A stretch of DNA of 64,000 nt from CALKJU01 sp046349355 (lineage in GTDB: Bacteria > Pseudomonadota > Alphaproteobacteria > Geminicoccales > Geminicoccaceae), in assembly GCA_046349355.1 (NCBI GenBank), contig JAXMCM010000027.1:90533-154532 (forward strand), in the 5' to 3' direction. Position numbers and translations under genes: made by a program. The notes under the pieces are model-generated. The model was not told the DNA's origin and ran no database searches. It was given only the letters and a program-made list of their open reading frames with translations. Shown here in pieces: positions 18,393 through 27,445 of the stretch; position 1 is the stretch's first letter; each line of letters starts with the position of its first letter.

Positions 18393-18883
18393 GGGTCGCC
18401 TTCGGTCAGGCTCTTGCGCATGCGCAGCGCGTCCGCGTGGTCTTCGTAGTAGTCGGCGATCCTGGCGAACACTTCATAGCCGTGTCGCTCGTAGAGCCGG
18501 ATCGCGGCCGCGTTGTCCGTCCGGACCTCGAGCCGCATCTCCGCCGCACCGCGCGCAACCGCCGCCCGTTCGGCCGCAGCCAGGAGCGCGCCACCGACGC
18601 CGCGACGCGCCGACCCGGCGTCGCGGACGAGGCTGTAGAGGCGGGCGGCCCGACTGCCCTTGCGAAGCAGCACCATCGCGTAGCCGACTGCCGAGCCTGC
18701 CGCAACGGCAACGAGGACCTGCGCCGTGGGCCGGCCGAGCAGCCGGCGCAGGCTGCGCCGCGCCATGCGGTCGCCGGGAAAACCCGCGGTCTCGAGCCGC
18801 ATCAGCGCGGCCAGGTCGGCGATGCCGGCCGGACGCACGACGAGGTCCCGGGCGCGGGCGGAAGTCGCAGCTGGCTCAACCAT
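18389..18883 (-). CDS. GNAT N-acetyltransferase paired with RimK-like ligase
   Basis: A 164-residue GNAT fold. The acetyl-CoA loop is GSARRGVGGALL, followed by MRLEVRTDNAAAIRLYERHGYEVF, the RimI-like end. The C-terminal IADYYEDHADALRMRKSL resembles RimI proteins. It is translationally coupled to the RimK-like ATP-grasp gene, so the two probably act in one modification or peptide-synthesis step. It diverges from the BMP-family binding-protein gene across a 149-base spacer. The true start could lie slightly later than 18883. Confidence 0.88.
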   Translation of the reverse strand: MVEPAATSARARDLVVRPAGIADLAALMRLETAGFPGDRMARRSLRRLLGRPTAQVLVAVAAGSAVGYAMVLLRKGSRAARLYSLVRDAGSARRGVGGALLAAAERAAVARGAAEMRLEVRTDNAAAIRLYERHGYEVFARIADYYEDHADALRMRKSLTEGDP

Positions 18884-19032
18884 TTGGCGAGTCGCAAAGC
18901 CCCTTCACATCGCTCCCGCCGGCCGCCAACATCCCCTGCGAACGGGTGCTGCCACGAACAACGGATCGGCGTGCCTGCCTGATCCCGCACACCTGAGGTC
19001 CGATCGCCAACCAAGCCCAGCGGAGATCCTGC

Positions 19033-20019
19033 ATGAGCCTCTCCCACCTCTCGCGGCGTGCCCTGCTCGCCGCGACGGCCCTGACGACCGTGGTCGCCGG
19101 TGCCGCCTCGGCCGAGCCCGTCAAGGTCGCCGCGATCTACACGGTTCCGGTCGAGCAGCAATGGGTCAGCCGCATCCACAAGGCGCTGAAGGCGGCCGAG
19201 GCCCGCGGCGAGATCACCTACGTCTGGTCCGAGAACACCGCCAACACCGACTACGAGCGCGTGATGCGCGAGTACGCCGAGGCCGGCAACAAGCTGATCG
19301 TCGGCGAGGTGTTCGGCGTCGAGAAGGCGGCGCGCGGCGTCGCCAAGGACTATCCCGAGACGTCCTTCCTGATGGGCTCGAGCTTCGGCCCCGAGGCCCC
19401 GAACTTCTCGGTGTTCGACAACTACATCCAGGAGTGCAGCTACCTCACCGGCCTGGTCGCCGGCTCGCTGAGCAAGTCGAACCAGATCGGCATGGTCGGC
19501 GGCTACCCGATCCCCGAGGTCAACCGGTTGATGAACGCCTTCGTCGAGGGCGCGAAGGAGGTCAATCCGAACGCCACCTTCATGGTCTCGTTCATCGGCT
19601 CCTGGTACGACCCGCCGAAGGCCAAGGAAGCCGCCTTCGCGATGATCGACCAGGGTGCCGACGTGCTCTACGCCGAGCGCTTCGGCGTCTCCGACGCCGC
19701 CAAGGAGCGCGGGGTCAAGGCGATCGGCAACGTCATCGACACGCAGGCCGACTATCCGGGCACGGTGGTGGCCAGCGCCCTGTGGCACATGGAGCCGACC
19801 ATCGACGCCGCGATCGGCAAGGTCGTCGCCGGCAGCTTCGCCGCCGAGGACTACGGGCCGATGAGCAACATGGGGGTCGGCGGCTGCAGCATCGCGCCGA
19901 TGGACCCGGCCCTGGTGCCGGCCGCGGTGATCGACAAGGTCAAGGCCAAGCAGGACGAGATCATGAGCGGCAAGTTCAAGGTCGCGGTGAACGACGAGGA
20001 GCCCAAGCCGACGAAGTAG
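19033..20019 (+). CDS. BMP-family ABC transporter substrate-binding protein (nucleoside type)
   Basis: A 328-residue periplasmic protein with a Sec signal (RRALLAATALTTVVAGAASA). The mature fold is the BMP/PnrA family that binds purine nucleosides and related ligands: GEVFGVEKAARGVAKDYPE, SVFDNYIQECSYLTGLVAG and GMVGGYPIPEVNRL. GGAG lies 7 bases before the start. It opens an operon that continues with a two-domain ATPase and BPD_transp_2-type permeases, the standard BMP transporter set. Exact ligand unknown. Confidence 0.92.
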   Translation: MSLSHLSRRALLAATALTTVVAGAASAEPVKVAAIYTVPVEQQWVSRIHKALKAAEARGEITYVWSENTANTDYERVMREYAEAGNKLIVGEVFGVEKAARGVAKDYPETSFLMGSSFGPEAPNFSVFDNYIQECSYLTGLVAGSLSKSNQIGMVGGYPIPEVNRLMNAFVEGAKEVNPNATFMVSFIGSWYDPPKAKEAAFAMIDQGADVLYAERFGVSDAAKERGVKAIGNVIDTQADYPGTVVASALWHMEPTIDAAIGKVVAGSFAAEDYGPMSNMGVGGCSIAPMDPALVPAAVIDKVKAKQDEIMSGKFKVAVNDEEPKPTK

Positions 20020-20137
20020 CGGCGGCGCGTGGCCGGACGGTGGCGCTGCCGCCGTCCGGCACCTTCGGCGATTGCGCAGCGGCCGGCTTCCGCGCTACCG
20101 CCACCCCGTTCAGCAGGCCGCAACCCGAAGGACCGGC

Positions 20138-21666
20138 ATGACGGACACCGTCCTGCGCCTCGCCGGCATCACCAAGCGGTTCGGCAGCCTCGTCGCCAAC
20201 GACGCCATCGACCTCGACCTCGGCCGCGGCGAGGTCCTGGCCCTGCTCGGCGAGAACGGCGCCGGCAAGACGACGCTGATGAACATCCTGTTCGGCCACT
20301 ACGTCGCCGATGCCGGCGCGGTGTCGGTGGCCGGTGCCGACGGGGTGCTGCGGCCGCTGCCGCCGGGCTCGCCGCACGCCGCCCTCGCCGCCGGCATCGG
20401 CATGGTCCACCAGCACTTCACGCTGGCCGGCAACCTCAGCGTGCTCGACAACATCGTGCTCGGCACCGAGCCGCTGTGGCGCCTGCGCCAGGACCGCAGC
20501 CGCGCCCGCCAGCGCCTGGCCGAGCTGATCCGCGGCTCCGGCCTCGAGGTGCCGCTCGACGCCCGGGTCGGCACGCTGACCGTGGGCGAGGCGCAGCGCG
20601 TCGAGATCCTCAAGGCCCTCTACCGCGACGCCCGGATCCTCATCCTCGACGAGCCGACGGCGGTGCTGACGCCGCAGGAGGCGGAGAGCCTGTTCGCCAC
20701 CCTGCGCCGGCTGGCGGCACGGGGCCTGGCCGTGGTGTTCATCAGCCACAAGCTCGGCGAGGTCATGGCGCTCAGCGACCGCGTCGCGGTGCTGCGCGGC
20801 GGCCGCAAGGTGGCCGAGGTGGCGACCGCCGGCGCCAGCCGGGCGGCGCTGGCCGAGCTGATGGTCGGCCGGGCGGTGCCCGAGGCGCGCCGGCTGCCGC
20901 TCGAGCCGGGTGCGCCGGCGCTGGAGCTGCGCGGCGTCACGGTGCCGCTGCCGCGCGGCCGCAGCCTCGAGGCGGCCGACCTTGTCGTCCATGCCCGCGA
21001 GATCGTCGGCATCGCCGGGGTCTCCGGCAACGGCCAGGCGGCGCTGTCGGCGCTGCTCGCCGGCCTCGCCGGCCGGCCGCTGGCGAGGCGCGCCTGTTCG
21101 GCGGCGCCTGGCCCGCCGGCGGGCCGGCGGCGATGGTCGCCGCCGGCGTCGGCCGCATCCCCGAGGACCGCAACCGCGAGGGGGTCGTCGGCGACCTCAC
21201 CGTCGCCGAGAACCTGGTGCTCGAGGAGCGCCGCGGCAGCCGCTGGCAGCGCGGCGGGGTGCTGCGCCGGGCCGACATCGCCCGCCATGCCCGCGCCGTC
21301 ATCACCGGCTACGACGTGCGCTGCGAGGGGCCGGACGCCACCATCCGCCTGCTGTCCGGCGGCAACGTGCAGAAGCTGATCCTCGGCCGGGTGATGGCGC
21401 CGCAGCCGCGGCTGATCCTCGCCAACCAGCCGACCCGCGGCCTCGACGTGGGTGCGGTCGCCTATGTCCACGACCGCCTGCTCGAGGCCCGCGGCGACGG
21501 TGCCGCGGTCGTGCTGATCTCCGAGGACCTCGACGAGCTGCTGGCGCTGTCGGACCGGATCGCCGTGATGTACCGCGGCCGCCTGAGCCGGCCGGAGCCG
21601 ACAGGGCGGCTGACCCTGGCCCGGCTCGGGCTGATGATGGCGGGGCAGCTCGACGATGCGGCTTGA
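20138..21666 (+). pseudogene. nucleoside-type ABC transporter ATPase, two ABC domains (one frameshift)
   Basis: The start MTDTVLRLAGI leads into Walker A (GENGAGKTT), signature LTVGEAQR and Walker B (ILILDEPTAVL) of the first domain. The second begins about residue 265 with GIAGVSGNGQ in place of Walker A, as usual in this family, then LLSGGNVQK and LILANQPTRGLD. The frame breaks near 21081: the first frame reads GRPLARRA while the expected GEARLFGG continues one frame over, consistent with one missing base in a CTGGCG context. All downstream residues to 21666 are conserved, so a sequencing error is quite possible. The stop overlaps the following permease by 11 bases. Confidence 0.85.
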
Positions 21667-22702
21667 GCCGCGCGCCCGGGTCGAGGCCTGGCGCCTCGTC
21701 GCCGCCCCGGTCGGCGCCGTGGTGGTGGCCTTCGCCCTGTGCGCCGTGCCGCTGGCGCTGGCCGGCGCCGACGTGCTGGCGGCCTACGGCAAGATCGTCC
21801 AGGGCAGCCTCGGCTCCGGGTTCGCCATCGCCGAGACGCTGGCCCGCGCCACGCCGCTGATGCTGACCGGCCTCGCCGCCGCCCTCGCCTTCCGGGCGCG
21901 GCTCTGGAACATCGGCGGCGAGGGCCAGCTCTATGTCGGCGCCCTGGCCGCGGTGGCGCTGGGCTCCGGCGCCCTCGACCTGCCCGCACCGCTGCTGCTG
22001 CCGCTGGTGGTGCTCGCCGGCATGGCGGCGGGGGCGCTGCTGATGCTGGGCCCGGCCTGGCTCAAGGTCCGCCTCGGCATCGACGAGGTGGTGACCACGC
22101 TGCTGCTCAACTTCGTGGTCCTGCTGTTCGTCGGCATGATGCTCGAGGGGCCGATGAAGGACCCGATGAGCATGGGCTGGCCGCAGTCGGCGGCGATGCT
22201 CGATGCGGCGACGCTGCCGAAGCTGGTCGCCCGCTCGCGCGTCCATGCCGGCCTGCTGCTGGCGCTGGTCGCCGGCCTCGCCGTCTGGTTCCTCGTCCAG
22301 CGCACCGTCTGGGGCCTCGAGGTCCGCGCCGTCGGCGCCAATGTCGAGGCCGCCCGCTTCGCCGGCATGCCGGTCGAGCGGGTGATGCTGCAGGTGGGCC
22401 TGCTGTCGGGGGCCCTCGCCGGGCTGGCCGGCGTCGGCGAGGTCTCCGGCCTCAAGGGCTACCTCACCCAGGACCTGTCGCCCGGCTACGGCTATGCCGG
22501 CATCGTCGTCGCCATGCTCGCCGGGACGCATCCGCTGGGCGTGCTGGTGGCCGCCCTGTTCATCGCCGCGGTGTTCGTCGGCGCCGACAGCATGAGCCGG
22601 GCGATCGGCGTCTCCAGCTACATCGCCGACCTGATCGTCGCCACCTCGCTGCTCACCATGCTGCTCGCCGGCCTGCTCGCGCGCTACCGGATCCGCCGTT
22701 GA
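21656..22702 (+). CDS. nucleoside-type ABC transporter permease 1 (YufP-like)
   Basis: A 348-residue inner-membrane protein of the BPD_transp_2 family with about nine helices. Characteristic segments are FRARLWNIGGEGQLYVGA, KVRLGIDEVVTTLLLNF and VRAVGANVEAARFAGM, the last being the ATPase-docking loop of nucleoside permeases. It overlaps the ATPase gene by 11 bases. Unusually, the second permease of the pair is not next but 3.8 kb further on, after four DMT transporter genes. Confidence 0.92.
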   Translation: MRLEPRARVEAWRLVAAPVGAVVVAFALCAVPLALAGADVLAAYGKIVQGSLGSGFAIAETLARATPLMLTGLAAALAFRARLWNIGGEGQLYVGALAAVALGSGALDLPAPLLLPLVVLAGMAAGALLMLGPAWLKVRLGIDEVVTTLLLNFVVLLFVGMMLEGPMKDPMSMGWPQSAAMLDAATLPKLVARSRVHAGLLLALVAGLAVWFLVQRTVWGLEVRAVGANVEAARFAGMPVERVMLQVGLLSGALAGLAGVGEVSGLKGYLTQDLSPGYGYAGIVVAMLAGTHPLGVLVAALFIAAVFVGADSMSRAIGVSSYIADLIVATSLLTMLLAGLLARYRIRR

Positions 22703-23583
22703 CCCCGCTCGCCCAGAACCTGCGCGGGGCCGGCATCATGGTCCTGACCATCGGCCTGTTCGCCTGCAGCGACAGCATCCTCAAGCTGCTGTTCGGCCGC
22801 CTGCCGATCGGCGAGGTCGCCTTCCTGCGCGGCGTGCTGGTCTGCCTGCTGATCGGCGGCTTCCTCGCCTGGCGGCACAGCCTGCCGCCGCTGCACACCT
22901 GCCTGCAGCGCCTCAACCTGTGGCGCGCCGCGGTCGAGGTGACGGTGGCCTTCACCTTCTTCGCCGCCCTGCGCGGCCTGCCGCTGGCCAACGCCACCAC
23001 GCTGATCTTCGCCTCGCCGATCATCATGACGGTGCTGGGTGCGGTGGTCCTGCGCGAGCGCGTCGGCTGGCACCGCTGGCTCGCCGTGCTCGGCGGCTTC
23101 GCCGGGGTGCTGGTGGTGGCCCAGCCGAGCGGCGAGGGCTGGAACGCCGCCGCCCTGCTGGCGCTGCTCTCGGCGGCGCTGGTGGCGGTGCGCGACCTGC
23201 TCACCCGGGTCATCCCCGGCCACCTCGGCGCCGGCAGCATCGCCCTGACCTCGGCCGTCTTCGTCATGGTCGCCTCGGCCTTCACCCTGCCGTTCGGCTG
23301 GATCGTCCCGACCGCCTTCGAGCTCGGCCTCATCGGGCTCGCCGGCATCCTGATGTCGGTCGCCTACGCCACCGTGGTCATGGCCTTCCGCATGGGCGAG
23401 ATCTCGTTCATCGCACCCTTCCGCTACACCGCCATCCCGCTGTCGGTGCTGCTGGGCTACCTGGTCTTCGGCGACGTGCCGCCGTGGACCACCTATCTCG
23501 GCGGCGCCATCATCGCCGTCTCCGGCATCGCCATCCTCACCGTCGAGCGCTTCGGTCCCGCCCGCCGCGCCGCCGCGTCGTGA
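22699..23583 (+). CDS. EamA/DMT-family transporter 1 of 4
   Basis: About 294 residues in two EamA repeats of five helices each. The conserved N-terminal sequence aligns with copy 3 (LAQNLRGAG versus FAQNLRAAG), which fixes a TTG start at 22699 overlapping the permease stop as TTGA. Repeat 1 has LRGLPLANATTLIFASPI and RERVGWHRW, repeat 2 MAFRMGEISFIAPFRY. DMT proteins export or exchange amino acids, metabolites or nucleosides. Placement inside a BMP operon suggests a purine- or nucleoside-related cargo, which is inference. Confidence 0.88.
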   Translation: MTPLAQNLRGAGIMVLTIGLFACSDSILKLLFGRLPIGEVAFLRGVLVCLLIGGFLAWRHSLPPLHTCLQRLNLWRAAVEVTVAFTFFAALRGLPLANATTLIFASPIIMTVLGAVVLRERVGWHRWLAVLGGFAGVLVVAQPSGEGWNAAALLALLSAALVAVRDLLTRVIPGHLGAGSIALTSAVFVMVASAFTLPFGWIVPTAFELGLIGLAGILMSVAYATVVMAFRMGEISFIAPFRYTAIPLSVLLGYLVFGDVPPWTTYLGGAIIAVSGIAILTVERFGPARRAAAS

Positions 23584-24473
23584 GCCCGCCGGGCCTGCGG
23601 CGGCCGCCCGACAATGCCCGGGCCGCCGGCCTGCTGCTGGTGACCATGCTGCTGGGCGTCACCAGCGACACCCTGATGAAGCTGGTCTTCGCCCGGCTGC
23701 CGGTGGGCCAGGTCATGGCCCTGCGCGGCCTCGTCGTCTGCGCCGCGATCGTGGCGGTGCTGGCGCTGCGCCGCCGCCTGCCGCCGCCCGACCACCTGCT
23801 GCAGCGGACGGTACTGCTGCGCGGCCTGCTCGAGCTCGGCGGTGCGGTCGCCTTCTTCATGGGCCTGCGCGCCCTGCCGCTGGCCACGGTGATCACCCTC
23901 GTGTTCGCCACGCCGCTGATCTCGCTGGGCCTCGCCGCCGCCTTCCTGCGCGAGCCGGTCGACGCCCGGCGCTGGCTGGCGGCGCTGGCCGGGTTCGCCG
24001 GCGTGCTGCTGATCGTCCGCCCCACCCCGGCGGCGTTCGAGGCCGCCGCGCTGTGGCCGCTGCTCACGGCCCTGCTCGTCTCGGCCCGCGACCTGCTCAC
24101 CCGGCTGGCCCCGCCGCACCTCGACAGCGGCGGCATCGCCCTGTCGACGGCGCTGGTGGTGACCGCCGGCGGCCTCGTCACCCTGCCCTTCGCCTGGGTG
24201 ACGCCGGCCCCGGCCGACGCCCTGCTGGTGCTGGCCGGCGGGCTGGTCGTCGCCGTGACCTACCAGACTCTGGTGGCTGCCTTTCGCCTGGGCGACATGT
24301 CGTTCCTCGCCCCCTTCCGCTACATCTCGATCCCGTTGTCGGCACTCGCCGGCTGGGTGGCCTTCGGCGACCGGCCGGACGCGTACCTGCTGGCGGGAGC
24401 CGCGGTGATCGTGGCGTCGGGGGGCTACCTCTTCCATCGCGAGCGACGGCTGGCCCGGGCCGCCGCGGCATGA
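23580..24473 (+). CDS. EamA/DMT-family transporter 2 of 4
   Basis: About 297 residues with ten predicted helices. The GTG start at 23580 overlaps the stop of copy 1 (GTGA). Family motifs are LRALPLATVITLVFATPLI at the end of repeat 1 and VAAFRLGDMSFLAPFRYISIPLS in repeat 2. The N-terminus has a short proline-rich extension (SPPGLRRPP) absent from the others. It is clearly paralogous to its neighbours but well diverged, so the tandem array is not a recent duplication. Confidence 0.88.
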   Translation: MSPPGLRRPPDNARAAGLLLVTMLLGVTSDTLMKLVFARLPVGQVMALRGLVVCAAIVAVLALRRRLPPPDHLLQRTVLLRGLLELGGAVAFFMGLRALPLATVITLVFATPLISLGLAAAFLREPVDARRWLAALAGFAGVLLIVRPTPAAFEAAALWPLLTALLVSARDLLTRLAPPHLDSGGIALSTALVVTAGGLVTLPFAWVTPAPADALLVLAGGLVVAVTYQTLVAAFRLGDMSFLAPFRYISIPLSALAGWVAFGDRPDAYLLAGAAVIVASGGYLFHRERRLARAAAA

Positions 24474-25345
24474 TCCCGTTCGCCCAGAACCTGCGCGCCG
24501 CCGGCCTCATCGCCGCCGCCATGGCGCTGTTCGGGGTGAGCGACGCCTTCATCAAGTACGTCACCATCTACCTCCCGGTCGGCCAGATCATGGCCCTGCG
24601 CGGGCTGCTGATGGCGCTGCTGTTCCTCGCCGTGCTGCGCCGCCAGGGCCACCGCTTCACCCCGCGGCTGTGGCTGCACCCGTGGAACCTCGCCCGCGGC
24701 GCCTCGGAGATCCTCTGCGCCGCCTTCTACTTCCAGGCGCTCAACCACCTGCCGCTGGGCGAGGCGACGACGCTGTTCTTCATCGCCCCGGTCCTGCTCA
24801 CCGCGACCGCCGCGCTGTTCCTCGGCGAGCAGGTCGGCTGGCAGCGCTGGGCCGCCGTCGCCATGGGCTTCGCCGGCGTGCTGATCGTCGCCGGCCCGCC
24901 GCGCAGCTGGTCGATCGTGATCCTGCTGCCGCTGGCGGCGGCGGCGCTGAGCGTGCTGCGCGACGTGCTCACCCGCCGGGTGCCGCACGAGGTCCCGGCC
25001 GCCGCCGTCTCGCTGGTGACGGCGGCGTCGATGTCGCTGGGCGGCTTCTCGACCGCCGTGCTGGGCTGGCCGATGCCGAGCCCCGGCCAGCTCGGCCTGC
25101 TGCTGCTGTCGGCGCTGATCGTCGGCCTCGGCTACCAGTGCTACGTGCTGGCGATCCGCCGGGGCGAGCTCTCCTTCGTCTCGCCGTTCCGCTACGTCGC
25201 CGTGCCGCTGGCGATCCTGCTGGGCCTGATCGGCTGGGGCGAGGTGCCGGGACCGGCCAAGCTTTTCGGTGCCGCCATCATCGTCGGCTCGGGCCTGTTC
25301 ATCTTCCATCGCGAGCGGCTGCGCAGCCGGGCGGTGGCGGCGTGA
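24470..25345 (+). CDS. EamA/DMT-family transporter 3 of 4
   Basis: About 291 residues and ten predicted helices. ATG at 24470 overlaps the previous stop (ATGA). It begins MIPFAQNLRAAG and carries LNHLPLGEATTLFFIAPVL and LAIRRGELSFVSPFRYVAVPLA, the paired EamA signatures. The C-terminus ends IFHRERLRSR, a basic tail shared with copy 2 (FHRERRL). As with the other copies, cargo is not deducible from sequence alone. Confidence 0.88.
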   Translation: MIPFAQNLRAAGLIAAAMALFGVSDAFIKYVTIYLPVGQIMALRGLLMALLFLAVLRRQGHRFTPRLWLHPWNLARGASEILCAAFYFQALNHLPLGEATTLFFIAPVLLTATAALFLGEQVGWQRWAAVAMGFAGVLIVAGPPRSWSIVILLPLAAAALSVLRDVLTRRVPHEVPAAAVSLVTAASMSLGGFSTAVLGWPMPSPGQLGLLLLSALIVGLGYQCYVLAIRRGELSFVSPFRYVAVPLAILLGLIGWGEVPGPAKLFGAAIIVGSGLFIFHRERLRSRAVAA

Positions 25346-26205
25346 GCCGGCGCGACAACCTCGTCGGTGCGGCCTGGCTCGCCGGCGCCATGACCCTGTT
25401 CAACACCGGCGACGCCTTCATGAAGCTGCTGTCCGAGCAGCTGCCGATCTTCCAGGCGATCGCCCTGCGCAACTGGCTGACCGCGGCGGCGCTGGGCCTC
25501 GCCTGGGCGTTGCGCCGCGACCTGATCGAGGCCGGCCGGCTGCTCGACCGCAAGGTGCTCGCCCGCGCCGTCCTCGATGCCGGCTTCGCGCTCGTCTACC
25601 TGTGGGGCGTCTCGCTGCTGCCGCTGGCCGACGCGGTGGCCCTGCTGTTCGTCTCGCCGCTGATCGGCACCCTGCTGGCGGCGGCCGTCCTGCGCGAGCG
25701 GGTCGGGCCGGCCCGCTGGCTGGCCCTGGCGATCGGCTTCGTCGGCGTGCTGCTGATCGTCCGTCCCGGCTTCGGCGACTGGCAGCCGGCGGCGCTGCTG
25801 CCGCTGCTGGCCGCCGGCTTCATGGCCGGGGCCGACGTCGTCACCCGGCGGATCGGCAGCTCGGTCGGACCGCCCACCGTCATCTTCACCAACCTGATCG
25901 TCGTGGCGGTGCTGGCGACCGGCCTCGCCCTCGCCGGCTGGACGACCGTCACCCCGGCCGCCGCCGTGCCGGTGGTCGGCGCCGCCGTCTTCCTGCTCGC
26001 CGGCTACCTGACCTCGGTGGTGGCCTTCGCCCGTGGCGAGGTCTCGTTCGTCAGCCCGTTCAAGTATGCCGGCCTGCCGGCGGCGCTGCTGCTCGGCTGG
26101 CTGGTCTGGGGCCACTGGCCGACCCCGCTGGCGCTGGCCGGCGCCGCGCTGATCGTGGCGGCCGGGCTGCTGCTGCTGGTGGCCGAGCGACGGGGCGCCG
26201 GATGA
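25342..26205 (+). CDS. EamA/DMT-family transporter 4 of 4
   Basis: About 287 residues with ten predicted helices. GTG at 25342 overlaps the previous stop (GTGA). Signatures include VSLLPLADAVALLFVSPLIG and VAFARGEVSFVSPFKYAGLPAA. In the central linker it has a distinctive GADVVTRRIGSSVGPP where copies 1-3 show a RDLLTR-like sequence. It is the most divergent member of the array. It is followed by a 279-base stretch before permease 2 that contains only a small antitoxin-like frame. Confidence 0.88.
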   Translation: MSRRDNLVGAAWLAGAMTLFNTGDAFMKLLSEQLPIFQAIALRNWLTAAALGLAWALRRDLIEAGRLLDRKVLARAVLDAGFALVYLWGVSLLPLADAVALLFVSPLIGTLLAAAVLRERVGPARWLALAIGFVGVLLIVRPGFGDWQPAALLPLLAAGFMAGADVVTRRIGSSVGPPTVIFTNLIVVAVLATGLALAGWTTVTPAAAVPVVGAAVFLLAGYLTSVVAFARGEVSFVSPFKYAGLPAALLLGWLVWGHWPTPLALAGAALIVAAGLLLLVAERRGAG

Positions 26206-26284
26206 CCTGGAATGCCGGACTCTCCGGCTTGGAAAGAGTCAGGCCGCATGTCATCGTCCGCTACGTAGAGACCGCGATGGCATC

Positions 26285-26488
26285 GTGATGACCTTCATGG
26301 ACAAGCAGGAGCAGAAGGCAGCGACGCCGGTCCGTCCTCGCCAGGACCTCGATGCGTCCTTGCGGACAATCCGCGCGATTGTGCGGCGGCACGTTCCTGA
26401 AGGGACGCTGTTGTCCGACGAACTCGTGGCGGATCGACGAGCGGAAGTGACTGGCTGCCGGCTGTCCTCGCAAGCGCCAATGCGTTGA
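26285..26488 (+). CDS. small ORF resembling an AbrB-type antitoxin C-terminus (likely remnant)
   Basis: A 67-residue frame with SLRTIRAIVRRHVPEGTLL and DELVADRRAEV, which resembles the C-terminal tail of AbrB/MazE-family antitoxins (pattern: LVRRYVPEG, then DELIAERR). The N-terminal DNA-binding half is absent and no toxin follows. Local GC is lower than in the flanking transporters. Its stop overlaps the TTG start of permease 2 by 4 bases. It may be a decayed toxin-antitoxin insertion. The resemblance is from memory and unverified. Confidence 0.4.
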   Translation: MMTFMDKQEQKAATPVRPRQDLDASLRTIRAIVRRHVPEGTLLSDELVADRRAEVTGCRLSSQAPMR

Positions 26489-27429
26489 CCGAGATCCTCG
26501 ACATCCTGCTGTCGGCGACGTTCTGGGCGGCGGCGCTGCGGATCGCCACGCCCTTGATCTTCGGCACGCTGGGCGAGCTGATCTGCGAGCGGGCCGGCGT
26601 GCTGAACCTCGGCATCGAGGGGATCATGACGATCGGGGCGATGAGCGGCTGGCTCTTCGTCTATCTGGGCCTGCCCTTGTGGACCGGGCTGCTGCTGGCC
26701 GCCGCCATCGGCGCCCTGTTCGGGCTGCTGCACGGCCTGTTCACCGTGCCGCTCGGCCTGTCGCAGCACGTCACCGGCATCGGCATCACCCTGCTCGCCT
26801 CGAGCATCGCCTACTTCACCTACCGGGTGCTGCTGCCGCAGGCGACCACGCCGCCGCGGATCGAGCCGTTCGCTCCGCTCGACCTGCCGGTCATCGCCGC
26901 GATCCCGCTGGTCGGCCCGGTGATGGCGCAGCAGACGGCGCTGACCTGGCTGGCGCTGCTCCTCGTCCCGGTCGTCGCCTGGGTGCTCTACCGCACGCCG
27001 CTGGGGCTTGCCCTGCGGACCTGCGGCGAGAACCCGTCGGCGGTCGAGGCGCAGGGCCTCGACGTCTACGCGCTCCGGATCGGGGCCCTCATGGCCGGCA
27101 GTGCGCTGATGGCGATCGGCGGCGCCTTCCTCACCATGTCGGCGTTCAACGCCTTCTTCTTCCAGATGATCAACGGCCGCGGCTGGATCTGCATCGCGCT
27201 CGTCGTGTTCGCCTCGTGGCAGCCCGGCAAGGCGCTGCTCGGCGCCGTGCTGTTCGGCGCCTTCGACGCCTTCCAGGTCCGCCTGCAGCAGGTCGTCGGC
27301 GGCGCCATCCCCTACCAGATCTTCCTGATGCTGCCCTACCTGCTCAGCATCGCCGCCCTGATCCTGGTCTCGCGCCGGGCCGCCTACCCGGCGGCGCTGA
27401 TGCGCGCCTACGTCAAGGGCCAGCGCTGA
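26485..27429 (+). CDS. nucleoside-type ABC transporter permease 2 (YufQ-like)
   Basis: A 314-residue BPD_transp_2 permease with about nine helices. Diagnostic segments are TPLIFGTLGELICERAGVLNLGIEG near the N-terminus, LRTCGENPSAVEAQGLDVY (cytoplasmic loop) and NGRGWICIALVVFASWQP. The start is TTG at 26485, overlapping the small upstream frame. It completes the BMP transporter with the binding protein, ATPase and permease 1. The four DMT genes and a remnant lie between the two permeases. Confidence 0.92.
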   Translation: MTEILDILLSATFWAAALRIATPLIFGTLGELICERAGVLNLGIEGIMTIGAMSGWLFVYLGLPLWTGLLLAAAIGALFGLLHGLFTVPLGLSQHVTGIGITLLASSIAYFTYRVLLPQATTPPRIEPFAPLDLPVIAAIPLVGPVMAQQTALTWLALLLVPVVAWVLYRTPLGLALRTCGENPSAVEAQGLDVYALRIGALMAGSALMAIGGAFLTMSAFNAFFFQMINGRGWICIALVVFASWQPGKALLGAVLFGAFDAFQVRLQQVVGGAIPYQIFLMLPYLLSIAALILVSRRAAYPAALMRAYVKGQR

Positions 27430-27445
27430 ACCTGGACAGGGAATG

